The notes: generated by a model from the letters alone, not told the origin. Shown: positions 1 to 10,197, counted from the stretch's first letter. The stretch: DNA of 28,393 bases from Phallusia fumigata (GCA_008931825.1 QXVZ01010439.1:1-28393); one strand, 5' to 3'. Numbers and translations are program-made.

Positions 1-14
1 TGGTTCTAAGCCTG

Positions 15-115
15 TGATAAATATCCTTTCACATACTGACCTTGAGAAACTTTCATGACTCAATTAACCCTGCCACAATGTCTGTCAGCAAAAATGTCTT
101 GATATTGTAAACTGG
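15..115 (-). pseudogene. Decayed partial copy of SLC26 exon 1
   Basis: This stretch is clearly similar to 1474-1570, that is the 3' half of SLC26 exon 1 plus its donor site and about 15 bases of intron. A 4-base deletion (GCTCCAACAATT against GACTCAATT on the plus strand) breaks the frame, and a stop follows. It lies downstream of exon 3 of the same gene on the same strand, so it is a tandem exon-fragment duplication that no longer codes. Confidence 0.75.
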
Positions 116-410
116 CAGTATCTCTCATGTTTCCCTGAGCAAGAAACTTTAAACAGCTATAGATGTTTTAACAAAACAATAATAAATCAGGCTGACTAAA
201 AGCAGAATATTATAAGCCTAAAATCACAAGGAGCTACTATACCCTTAAAATTATACTTGCACATATTTCTTGCCTGGTGCTTTGCTTGCACACAGTTTTC
301 AAATATTACCTGTCAAAACTCTCTTTACTGTCTACAGTTTCCATTTGCTGATACTGTTGGCTGAGCACAGTGTTTAGGAAACCTAAACAATATCTGCAGA
401 CAAAACTTAC

Positions 411-1709
411 CAAGAAGCACCCAGATAGAAATGTCATAACTGTGGCATATAAAATCCTTTCATCGTAAATTGAATTCCAGACTGTTTCAATCAATGTGGA
501 ATTATTGGCAAGTGTTCCATTTGGACTTGGGACCAAACTTTCCATAACAGCACCAACCATGATGTCAGTTGTGGCAAATGAACCTAAAATAATATTTTTC
601 ATGTAGTTAGTTTATTTGGTGTTTTATCGTATTAAATAAGCTAAAAATTGATGATTGGCCAATACAGACTGGGTGGCAGTTCATAATTGCCACAAAAAGG
701 CTACAATAAAAAGGCACAAACATAGCAAAATAAGAGCCATTTCATTGAGGAAATCGGCAATGCACCACTACCACAAAAACTTTGTTTTATTAGTCTTCAT
801 TGATCCATGCTATGTCACACGACTACAATTGGGATTTTAACTTTTGCACAGTTTACTTACTTAAAGTATCATTTTTGATGTTACTGGTAGTTTCCATTCA
901 TTTAATAGATAAGGCTACTTAAAAGAGTGAAAATATACACACCAAATTGACTTTGACCACTCTTCTACACTAAATGCTAAAGGCACAATTTCACAGAAAT
1001 TAAAAAAAAACTGATGTGATAAATACTTATGAGAGATGTTTTGGGCATATTTACCGAATGAGAGATGTTTTGATGAAGCAAATAATGCATAGGGTAGTGG
1101 GGGAAATAAACATGTGTAGAGTCCGTAGACAGGATGCAGACCTGCCAATTGTGCATAAGCAAGTCCTACAAAACAATTACAATTGTGAGGTAGTGAACTA
1201 TGTACTTAACCTTTTCACTTTGCATTTGGGAGTGTATTTCCGAAGCTGTTTTTTTCTACTTTAAGCAAAACTTGTATTAAAACACAAGGTAAATATAATA
1301 ATTAGGTTTAAAATAAAATGCATTGGCAGGAAAAAATGCAGTAACAAAACATACACACATACAAAAACATACTATTGCAATGTGTAATAAATAGTTGGTT
1401 TTGCACAAACTTTATTGCGATCAATCCATACATAACAAAACCTTTTATGTTTAACATTTTTTATGATAAAAATCCTTTCACATACTGACCTTGAGAAACT
1501 TTCATGGCTCCAACAATTAACCCTGCCACAATGTCTGCCAGCAAAAAAGTCTTGATATCGTAAACTGGAAGCCATGTTAAAATTGGAAAAACTTTGAACA
1601 AGATCTTTTTAGGATCAGGTTTTGGTCGGCTTTTTAAATAATCACAAATATTTTGCTTGGGTTTTGGTTGGTAGCCATGTGCTGTCCGAAATTCCCTTTC
1701 GTTTGGCAT
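411..1709 (-). CDS. SLC26-family anion transporter, N-terminal part (partial gene)
   Basis: Multi-pass membrane transporter of the SLC26/SulP family, which exchanges sulfate, chloride, bicarbonate or similar anions. Three exons are seen on the minus strand: 1490-1709 (start ATG at 1707-1709), 1055-1165 and 411-583. All have AG acceptors and GT donors, and phases agree (1, 1, 0). Exon 1 carries the cytoplasmic N-terminus and the family motif FPILTWLPVYD, followed by LLADIVAGLIVG of the first membrane segment. Exon 2 has AGLHPVYGLY, the SulP signature region, and SSKHLSFG. Exon 3 has GSFATTDIMVGAV and a possible extracellular loop with N-glycosylation sites (NNST). The rest of the transport core and the STAS domain lie off the left edge. 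A pyrimidine-rich acceptor ending at 1728 sits 18 bases before the ATG. I cannot say which SLC26 member it is; the family call is firm. Confidence 0.88.
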
Positions 1710-1727
1710 GCTAAATAGTTAATAATC

Positions 1728-1745
1728 CTAAAAACACAAAGAAAT
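1728..1745 (-). promoter_or_regulatory. Splice acceptor in the SLC26 5' UTR
   Basis: On the minus strand a T-rich tract runs into TTTTTAG, followed by only 18 bases before the SLC26 start codon. It could be the acceptor of a 5' UTR intron or, as is common in Ciona, the site where a spliced leader is joined in trans. The sequence alone does not separate the two. Confidence 0.4.
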
Positions 1746-2536
1746 AAGTTTAAGACTTGAAAGTTTTAATACCTTTTTAGACTGTGACAATCAATACTCT
1801 GCAAAGTCATCAAAATGCAACAAGAAATCCACAAATAAGTCTCTGTTCCAACGAGAACGTTGCAAATGCTCAAAACGCACATGGTTTCGTTAAATTCTGT
1901 GTTTCAATTTCAAGGTCAACCCATGTCCATTCTTGCGTGACCACCACAACAATTCATAAAGTAGAAATCATAATAGAATGACAAATAAAACAGAATTCTT
2001 TCAAACGGTTTGGACTTTGCTGCTTCTCGTTTTCGCTCGACAGACCACTGCCAAAACATTTACCTTCGTAAATTTTACAGCCTTGCTGACTTTAATGGTG
2101 ACCCAAGAAAAGCAAATACACCCGTGCATTGCGTATTTTTACAGGCTAAATTTTTACCAACAGATACCAAGTAACAACATACGAATTCTAGTTTAGTTGT
2201 GAATATATCTAATTAATGTTTTTGCCCCATTTGTAAAATGAATTTGATTTTACCTATATTTCCTAATTGTTTTTACCTTTTGATTATACAGTACTAGTAC
2301 GTTTCATATGCTTACGCTTTTAGGTTACGTTTAGAAGGATAGGTTGTCGCTTTCTGATGGCCGCAAAACAAACATTGTTTTTAATTTTCACACTATGATA
2401 ACTATACCAAGATCTGTGACTTTTTGTCATTTTTGTTCGGAAAAAACAGTCTTTTGTACAAAAAAACGTTTGGAAAAAGGTATAGTGTCGCGTGCACAAA
2501 CATGGAAAATTAACGGAAAAAGTGGATGACAATAAA
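1746..2536. other. Region between divergent genes, no gene seen
   Basis: AT-rich sequence upstream of the minus-strand SLC26 gene and the plus-strand small ORF. It has only short open frames without coding character (for example plus 1978-2196), so it probably holds promoters. I recognise no specific site. Confidence 0.4.
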
Positions 2537-2701
2537 ATGGCGGCAGAAAAGCTTTTCCTCTTGAGCGAGCAGCGCGGTGTCAAAGCAAAACAAAGTCGTA
2601 AAGCCAATCGTCCACTAGCGGCACCAAAGAGTCTGGAAACACTGCTCAACGTATTGGAGGTTTCCGGAACCCGCAGTGGTCCAAGAAAGGAAACGTTTTG
2701 A
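2537..2701 (+). CDS. Possible small protein, 54 residues, unrecognised
   Basis: A short single-exon reading frame starts at ATG 2537 in a good context (AAAATGG) and ends at TGA 2699-2701. An AATAAA signal follows at 2723-2728, only 21 bases later. The product would begin MAAEKLFLLSEQ. It is basic (many Lys/Arg), has no signal peptide or membrane segment, and ends in GPRKETF. The stretch is richer in G and C than its flanks. I recognise no family. The start context and the close poly(A) signal favour a real gene; the short length argues for caution. It could also be the last exon of a spliced transcript. Confidence 0.4.
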   Translation: MAAEKLFLLSEQRGVKAKQSRKANRPLAAPKSLETLLNVLEVSGTRSGPRKETF

Positions 2702-2722
2702 GCCAAGTTCTTTACAAACGGA

Positions 2723-2728
2723 AATAAA
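2723..2728 (+). terminator. Poly(A) signal AATAAA after the small ORF
   Basis: A canonical AATAAA lies 21 bases after the stop of the 54-residue ORF. It supports a short transcript ending here, but the surrounding DNA is A-rich and chance matches are expected. Confidence 0.35.
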
Positions 2729-4678
2729 AGTTATTTGGTTTGAAAATGGAAATGGAAATGTTGAAGAGAAATTGAATTTACGTAAACTGCTTCCGATAAA
2801 TAATGTTTTGTAGTTTAACTTGGCCAAGTTCCAACAGTTGAAATGATTTTAAATGTACATGACCATCAATAAAACCACAGGCAAATGAAACTCATCTCAA
2901 TAAGAACAATACAGCTTTAAATAAAAGTTAAAAGTTGTAAAGATTGGCATTGGGGGTAGCTCGACATCGAAGGGGGTTGTTGCTATAATAGCTAAGGTTA
3001 ATTGTTGTAGCGTGCTGTATACATGGTTCGAAGCGGACGTGCATAAGTGATCGCCCGAAAATCTTTGCTTAAAAGTTTCTGCGTTCTATGCATGTGGTCT
3101 TAAAACGCATCTTCTGCGTATGATAATGCATATAAGGCCGATTTGTGTGAGTAAATACACCTTTATTGAAATAGCAAGAAGGTGTCGTTAAAAATTTATG
3201 TTGCAAACTCAGTGTCGGAACAAAGTGGGGCAAGAACGTCGGTTCGAATACCAACCCAAGCACAAAACTACGTTAACAAAATTACAAAACGGGACTTGAT
3301 TTTAGGATTTTTGTAGAATTTGTTGTCAGGGTTTCGCACATTTAAAAGTGGTGAGTCCAATCTCCGTTTCTCGCCTTTGCATCAAATTGAAAAGGAAAAT
3401 TGAACCCAAACAAAAACAAAGCCGTTAAAAACAAGACGCCATCATCATAAAGCAGTAACCACACGATGGCGCTGACGTGTGCGGATCGAATCGATTTTTT
3501 ATTGCATGGAAGGGAGTTGAAGACGGTTGTGTATATTAAGCGTGGAGTTCAACGACTACAGACAGAATCGCCGTGTGAAGGTCGCAGTGAAGGCCTGGAG
3601 AGATTTGCTCCAAACGCTTAAGGGCGGATGGATTAAAATAAAACTGGGGGACGTGTTCGATCTTGGTGAAGATGGTATGACGGTGGATGGCTAATGCGGG
3701 CAGAATCAGAAGGTTGTTTTGATAGTTTGCAGGAAAAACTTAAACTAAGTTTATACGGTGATTATCGGCGAAAAAATTCAAGGATAATATCATCGCTGCA
3801 ACAGTTAGTGTAAATATAATTAAAAAATACCTGCTAAAACGTTTGCAATAAAAATGTGTAACTTGTGATTTTGGCCAGTTTTAGTTTTACTGAAGGTTAC
3901 CGCTACTGTGAGGTTTGGGACATTACTTGCGCGGTCTATGCTAAATTTAAAAGCAAAAAATAAAAGCAGCAAATTATTTTTTGTCGTAAAAATTGTTAAT
4001 ACGCTTTCATGGGTAGTTACTTACATGCTTTTTCTGTTGCAAAATACCGAAGGATTTTAAAAATGATTAATTGGGTTTAATATGATAGATGCAGACAACG
4101 GACGTTACCCCGGCCGAATTGTAGGCAGAATCGAATATCTGTCTTTTTCCATGTAGGTTAATTCTTGTGTGTAAACAGTGTTGTAACGTACACGGCTGTG
4201 CAAGGATTAAATGCCTTTGTTTCGCGCCAATATACATTAGCTGAAAAAACAAACAATCAGCTGGTTGTAATTCCCTTGGCAACGTCTCGGTCATATATAA
4301 GGTCGCATTTTACGTAGCGTTTTGTTTAGCTGATAAATGTGTGGACAAGAAGTGAAAACGTTGAGAGTAATAGGTCAAAGTAGAAGTTTGTTGAAGAAAG
4401 AAAATATAGTCTACAAATAGCAGCCTTGGCGGTGTAACGTTAGTTGATGAAAACAAAAGGTATTAATCAGCGATTAAATGCTTACTTTACATCGTGCATC
4501 ATCGATTGGATGTAACACTCTGTAGTTGCACGATATTTTCAGTGATATGGACCTAATTTTACTTGGTATTCAAATTTTTTTTATTATTTGGTCTCTGCAG
4601 TTCCTTGTAGTATATTTTCGGTCGATTTTAGTAACAAAATTGCTTTGCCTTTGAGCGCACGCTAGCCACGAAAACAAT
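2729..4678. other. Upstream region of the Lhx1/5 gene
   Basis: About 1.9 kb without a clear gene before the Lhx1/5 start codon, likely holding its promoter, 5' UTR and enhancers. The one noteworthy stretch is an ATG-less open frame at 3521-3694 (57 codons then TAA). Tails resembling a tRNA T-loop (GGTTCGAA near 3023 and 3239) are not backed by a full cloverleaf. Confidence 0.4.
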
Positions 4679-7600
4679 ATGGCAGCTCAAAACTGTACAT
4701 GGTGCGGCAACGCCATATTGGACAAACACATTTTGCAGGTAAGTTTCTCACCTGAAACATCAGTGTAGATAAGACAAATTCTGCGTTACGTTTATTCTTG
4801 AAACTTTGTTAGGCGAAATTAAAAAAGAAATATTATGTTTTTTTATTTTATTTTACGGGTATATTACCTCAGGTCATGCCAAAACGCGCTTATGCATTGT
4901 TAAATGTTTGGTACATTTTCATCATCCGGTCGTTTGTGTTCAAGCCACAAAAACATTTTCATACGCGTTAACTTAAATTTCGATTTAGGCAGCAAAACGA
5001 TTAATTTCCACTGCTTGCAGGTCGACAATAAAGTTTATCACGAGGAATGTGTGAAATGCCAAGATTGTCAATGTCAGCTTCAAGAAAAATGTTACGCCAG
5101 AGACGGCTTGTTGTTCTGCTTCGATGATTTTACCAGGCAAGTACCTGCGCATTTTGACATTGATAAATCTTCTTAAAGCAGCACGAAAAATATTCCTCGA
5201 TCACACCATACGCTGGTTTTATAAAGATTAATCTTGCCCGTTGTGTACCGACATTTATTGACGAGGGAATCGAGGATCCAAACGTAACAAGCAAGCAACA
5301 AAACTTATTGTATTTAGCTCGGTAGACTTCCCTTCCCAAAATATGTTGTAAAAATGCATTGCATTTAGTTAACATGTCTAACATTATTTAAAATATTTTT
5401 TTTTGCAATTTGTTACCTGCTTATGACAACATATGGTTAAAATATAAAAAAACAAGGTTTAAAGCAACCATACGTGCGAAAAGTTTAATTAAAGGAAAAC
5501 ATGTTATTTGAGAGTACAATTCAGGTCAACCTGATTATTATTATGTGCGTGTGGGGTAAATGTGGGTAAGTTCGAGTCCCAACCATCCATCATTTTCTTC
5601 ACAGGCGTTACGGCAGCAGATGCACGGGGGGTTTTCCTCCCCGTCTTCGCCACTGACCTCGGTGCACAAGTTTCGACTGAAGCGTGACGTCACAGTGGTG
5701 TATCACGTGAACTGTTTCGCGTGCTTCGCTTGCGGCCGGAAGCTGTTGCCGGGCAACGAAGTCTTTTTTTCACCCAGCAACAACAACAAGGCTCTGTGCA
5801 GCGACGATTACATGGCTGGAAACTACCAACAAGCTGGTGGGTTTCAACTCAAACTGAAAGTGAAGATTATCGATATGAGGAAAAATATTTCATAAACTTC
5901 TGAAACCTTTAAGTGGCAAACAAGCTTAATCGTAGCTTAATTGTCTTTCTAATTTAAAAAATATCATTGGTCGTTGTGTACGTTGTGGGTTTATTGTCTT
6001 AACCCAGCTACGGTTTGACATTGACGTTTTAGATTTCTAGTATAAAGCTAAAGCTGTAGGTATCTTCTTGAAAAAAAAAAACGAAACAAGGGGAAACCCA
6101 CCATGGATATCCGTGGTCCGACATTTTGACATTTCTAATCATAAATTTTTTCGCAGAAATGTTTAGTCCCAGTCCCAACGACGAATCGAGTGTAATGGCG
6201 ATGCCTTCTGTCGACGACACCGATGTCAAAGAAGCTCTGGAGGGGTCGGGGTACGAGTGGGTCACCGCCGAGGGTGAGGGGAACCCCTGTAAATCGGAAT
6301 CAGTCGACAGCAGTTTGTCTGGCGGCGATTCTTCGGCTCTACCAGTTTGCGTCCCTTCGACAAAACGACGGGGACCGCGGACCACCATCAAAGCAAAACA
6401 ATTGGACGCGCTTAAGGCAGCGTTTGCGGCGACGCCGAAACCCACACGTCACATCAGGGAACAGCTTGCCAGAGACACCGGACTTAGTATGAGAGTGATA
6501 CAGGTAACGCATTGATTTGATTTTTGAGATAAAATTCAAGCATTTTCTGAGCCTAAATAAGTTGTTTTGGATTCCAGCAATATTGGAAAGCAGCCCCATT
6601 TGAATAAAAGCTATAAACACTGTATTATTCCTTTTATTTGTTTTTTCTTCATTGAAAATGTGCACACACTGCACTGCAACACAATTTTGTGATATGACGT
6701 CACTGAGAGATTGTTTATGACATCACAGGTCTGGTTTCAAAATCGGCGCAGCAAGGAGCGACGAATGAAGCAACTGAACGCTTTTGGAAATCGACGCCAT
6801 TTTTTCGAGCGAAACGGTCCAGTGCGCATGCGCGAAACGCCGAAAGTGGATCAAGTTATAAACTCCTTCTACCAACAAGGCAAGAAGACAAAAAAATTTA
6901 TTACCTTTTTTTGTTAAAAACAATCAACAAATTTGTGGTCGGCAGCGGGTAAGGTAAAAGAAAATGGCGCAGCATGGGCTACCAGCGTTCAACACGTCAG
7001 TAGTTTCTTTCTACGAACAAATATATCATACCGCATAGTTTTTGAAAGCAGTTACAAGAGCATACAAATATGATAAACGCTATTTTTGTCGTCAGCTTTA
7101 ACGACAACCATTTGCCAGAACCATGAAATAGATATTGCAAAGTTATAAAAGTGACATGCAAATATTTATTTTTTGTGGCAACTAATTNAATCGTAGCTTA
7201 ATTGTCTTTGAAAAAAATATTTAAAAAATATCATTGGCCGTTGTGTACGTTGTGGGTTTATTGTCTTAACCCAGCTACGGTTCGAAAGCGACGGTTTAGA
7301 TTTCTTGTATAAAGCTAAAGCTGTAGGAAAAAAAACGAAACAAGGGGAAACCCACTATGGATATCCGTGGTCCGACATTTTGACATTTCTAATCATAAAT
7401 TTCTTCGCAGAAATGTTTAGTCCCAGTCCCAACGACGAATCGAGTGTAATGGCGATGCCTTCTGTCGACGACACCGACGTCAAAGAAGCTCTGGAGGGGT
7501 CGGGGTACGAGTGGGTCACCGCCGAGGGTGAGGGGAACCCCTGTAAATCGGAATCAGTCGACAGCAGTTTGTCTGGCGGCGATTCTTCGGCTCTACCAGT

Positions 7601-9716
7601 TTGCGTCCCTTCGACAAAACGACGGGGACCGCGGACCACCATCAAAGCAAAACAATTGGACGCGCTTAAGGCAGCGTTTGCGGCGACGCCGAAACCCACA
7701 CGTCACATCAGGGAACAGCTTGCCAGAGACACCGGACTTAGTATGAGAGTGATACAGGTAACGCATTGATTTTTTCGACGATTTTTGAGATAAAATTCAA
7801 GCATTTTCTGAGCCTAAATAAGTTGTTTTGGATTCCAGCAATATTGGAAAGTAGCCCTATTTGAATAAAAGCTATAAACACTGTATTATTCTTTTTATTT
7901 GTTTTTTTCTTCATTGAAAATGTGCACACACTGCACTGCAACACAATTTTGTGATATGACGTCACTGAGTGATTGTTTATGACATCACAGGTCTGGTTTC
8001 AAAATCGGCGCAGCAAGGAGCGACGAATGAAGCAACTGAACGCTTTTGGAAATCGACGCCATTTTTTCGAGCGAAACGGTCCAGTGCGCATGCGCGAAAC
8101 GCCGAAAGTGGATCAAGTTATAAACTCCTTCTACCAACAAGGCAAGAAGACAAAAAAATTTATTACCTTTTTTTGTTAAAAACAATCAACAAATTTGTGG
8201 TCGGCAGCGGGTAAGGTAAAAGAAAATGGCGCAGCATGGGCTACCAGCGTTCAACACGTCAGTAGTTTCTTTCTACGAACAAATATATCATACCGCATAG
8301 TTTTTGAAAGCAGTTACAAGAGCATACAAATATGATAAACGCTATTTTTGTCGTCAGCTTTAACGACAACCATTTGCCAGAACCATGAAATAGATATTGC
8401 AAAGTTATAAAAGTGACATGCAAATATTTATTTTTTGTGGCAAATAATTGAAACCAAGTCCTTTTGTTTTGGACTTCTGGATTTAAAGTATCTTCCAACG
8501 TTTTAAGTAAAATTCTATCTCAAATAAAACCCGGAACACACGAAAACCAGTCGCTTCGTCGCACTGATGTGGGGAATCCCCTGGCGTTCTTAAGGGAAAT
8601 CTTCGTGCGGCGTCGCAGCTTGACCGGAAAATGACAATTAAGCGCACGGGCAGGCTGCTGTTAACCGACATCGAACTCCCAACAGATAGCGCTTTAATTG
8701 CCGTTGTCACGTAACTATACCAATCACGAGGTGTGGAATAAAAAGTAGGAAGACGGAACAATTTTCTTCACGTTTTTCCCAACATTTTGTTCCGATTCGA
8801 ACGCTGTAAACTGTGTACAGAAGTTTTTTGATTTATTTATTTTAACGAGAAAACTATAAAACTATAATGCACGTTGGATTAGCTACTAGTTTTTAACTTT
8901 AACTGAAACGCTCAACGTAGGTGCAATATTGTACGAAACGATGAAGCCAATTTAATATATTTAAGAAAATGCTTTAGTAACCAAGTCTCATTTTAACGCT
9001 TTAAACCCCACGAACAGCTAATAACAGAGAAACCAATTTTCGTCAAACATTTGCTGGTGGGAAACATTGGAAAAAAACTTCCATAAAGAAAGATTAAAAC
9101 CTGTCGCAATATTCAGAGTCGCCGGGTCAATAATTCCTATTGTGATTCACAAAAGTCGACATACGTGAAAACAATGAAGCCAACTATGATGTCACAAACC
9201 TATCCGGTGTGACGTTTGATTGACGTAATCCCGTGAGAGAGGCGCCCTCTCGATCAAAACGTCACACACAATTACGTCATAATGTGATATTGATTAGGGC
9301 GGCGCGAAACAGATGCGGGGATGTGATCCTGCAAACAGTACGTGGGGTCGTATCAGCAGAAAATAGATTTTTTCTCAATCAAGTTTTATTTAGCTAGACC
9401 TTTAATTTAAACTTTTGTTATTCTAGGAGCTGGCGGATTTCCCCCAAACTATAACCCGGCTCCGGTGATTCCTTCCCAGAACGAAGGGAATTACCCGTTT
9501 CCGGGGGCCACAATCCCCTGCGAGCCGAGGCAACCGGAATGGCCCCAAGCACAACAGTCACCGCAACATTCCATCATGGGCTGCTTTGTGGCGCCACAAA
9601 ACTTTCAAAACAAGGTGCAGCAATCCAAGGGCTATTTTATCATGGCGACTTCACCCCCCGGCAAACATCAAACACCTGATGACGTCAGCGAAATGCAGTT
9701 TTGGGGTCGGGAGTAA
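4679..9716 (+). CDS. Lhx1/5: LIM-homeodomain transcription factor, Lhx1/Lhx5 (Lim1) group
   Basis: Nuclear DNA-binding regulator; Lim1-group factors act in anterior, mesoderm and neural development and bind LDB through their LIM domains. Exons: 4679-4738, 5021-5136 (or to 5140), 5605-5836, 6157-6503, 6729-6879 and 9427-9716 (TAA 9714-9716). LIM1 spans exons 1-2 (CTWC, HEEC, CQDC, final CFDD), with all eight ligands present. LIM2 is in exon 3 (HVNC, CFAC, final CSDD), but its first Cys pair is damaged. An acidic Ser-rich linker leads to the homeodomain, split between Q46 and V47 by intron 4. The block [12 protein letters not shown] plus [16 protein letters not shown] is diagnostic of Lhx1/5. 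The C-terminus is Pro/Gln-rich and ends EMQFWGRE, like the vertebrate EMN...VW tail. Exon 5 joins exon 6 in frame only through a GC donor (AAG|GCAAGA). Exons 4-5 recur at 7411-8141. Total about 400 residues, the usual length. Confidence 0.9.
5021..5836 (+). other. LIM domain exons with unusual splice donor and damaged LIM2 start
   Basis: After TTTACCAG at 5136 comes GCAAGT, a textbook GC-type donor, and four bases later GTACCT, a weaker GT donor. Spliced from the GC site, exon 3 begins RRYGSRCTG, which matches the start of LIM2 in Lhx1 (RRFGTKCAG) very well. That frame, however, runs to a stop after the G6 run at 5626-5631. Spliced from the GT site, the frame stays open through [10 protein letters not shown] but the first Cys pair of LIM2 is lost. 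A one-base error in the G run, or a real shift, would explain this. Confidence 0.65.
5928..7187 (+). repeat. First copy of the duplicated homeobox segment
   Basis: 1,260 bases nearly identical to 7189-8449, separated by a single N. It holds homeobox exons 4 (6157-6503) and 5 (6729-6879) of Lhx1/5. In exon 4 I see only one silent difference (GAT/GAC for Asp) and exon 5 appears unchanged, while the introns differ by several substitutions and small indels. This is what two alleles of a highly polymorphic species would show. Confidence 0.85.
7188..7188. other. Contig join (single N) inside the Lhx1/5 gene
   Basis: One N separates the end of one 1.26 kb copy from the start of the next. The match begins immediately after the N and ends immediately before it, which points to a join of overlapping contigs rather than a biological junction. 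Confidence 0.75.
7189..8449 (+). repeat. Second copy of the duplicated homeobox segment
   Basis: Copy of 5928-7187 with homeobox exons at 7411-7757 (347 bases) and 7991-8141 (151 bases), the same lengths and splice sites as the first copy. It starts directly after the N. The most likely reading is the other allele or an unmerged contig overlap. If it is real, the two-exon unit is phase 1 at both ends and could be spliced in without breaking the frame. Confidence 0.85.
8450..9426 (+). other. Last intron of Lhx1/5, unique part, with a CRE-like cluster
   Basis: The rest of the intron between exons 5 and 6. It is non-coding, and its notable content is a group of TGACG-type sites with an imperfect inverted repeat at 9207-9279. 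The acceptor TTCTAG lies at 9421-9426. Confidence 0.6.
9207..9279. promoter_or_regulatory. Cluster of CRE/ATF-like sites with inverted repeat
   Basis: Within 73 bases there are TGACGTTTGAT, TGACGTAAT, AAACGTCA and ATTACGTCA. The arms GTGTGACGTTTGAT and ATCAAAACGTCACAC are near inverted repeats around a GAGAGGCGCCCTCTC core. Four CREB/ATF-type half or full sites in a small intronic region suggest an enhancer, or a small palindromic mobile element. Inference from motif only. Confidence 0.4.
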
Positions 9717-9746
9717 ATCGCTTCTGTTTTTTCTTTTGCTTTTGTG

Positions 9747-9752
9747 AATAAA
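9747..9752 (+). terminator. Poly(A) signal of Lhx1/5
   Basis: AATAAA, 30 bases after the Lhx1/5 stop codon, in a T-rich setting. It implies a very short 3' UTR, as is common in compact tunicate genes. Confidence 0.6.
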
Positions 9753-10130
9753 AGTTCCTTGAAAACATTCCTGCACCGTGCTTGCTGTAGTCCAATTGTA
9801 TTTGTTGCGAAACGATTTGNTTTGGACATCGCAGTGACGTAATAAAAAATCCCCGATAGAAATCCTAAAGAATAAAGGTGTTTCGTTGTGAGTTGCGTTG
9901 TTGTAGTTCGCCAAGCAGGTCGGGCTTGGTTTCGATTCGACTTGCTCCATACAAATAAGAAAATGTCTTATCTGCACAAAAATTGCAGCTCTTTTGCGCC
10001 CACTACCGGTTACATTATTCCCGTAAAGCATTTTTTGCTGCAAAGGGGCCAGGTTGGTTGAAAGGATTCAGCAAATAAAAAAGAATTACAACACCGGGTA
10101 CCCAATTCATATCCAACATTGTCAAGCACA

Positions 10131-10197
10131 TACATTTAGGACTAGTGTATTTTATATTTAGGATGTATTTATATTTACATTTAGGACTAGTGTATTT
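10131..10197. repeat. Direct repeat, 22-base unit, 45-base period
   Basis: TACATTTAGGACTAGTGTAT occurs at 10131 and again at 10176, with an AT-rich degenerate piece (ATATTTAGGATGTATTT) between. A local tandem duplication with no visible function. Confidence 0.7.

Noticed and set aside
1016-1264. Plus-strand ORF containing a GHIYRMRD string that recalls retrotransposon polymerase ends
   Set aside because: It is the antisense of SLC26 exon 2, which has a clear family match and splice sites; the resemblance is chance.
1978-2196. Plus-strand ORF of 72 residues with a hydrophobic start
   Set aside because: AT-rich, no start context, splice or family support, and not like coding sequence.
3175-3260. 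tRNA-like T-arm (GTCGGTTCGAATACC)
   Set aside because: No acceptor stem, D-arm or anticodon arm can be fitted; at best a tRNA-derived repeat end.
5545-5590. Second tRNA-like tail (AGTTCGAGTCCCAACC) in an Lhx1/5 intron
   Set aside because: Only the T-loop box is present, with no cloverleaf.
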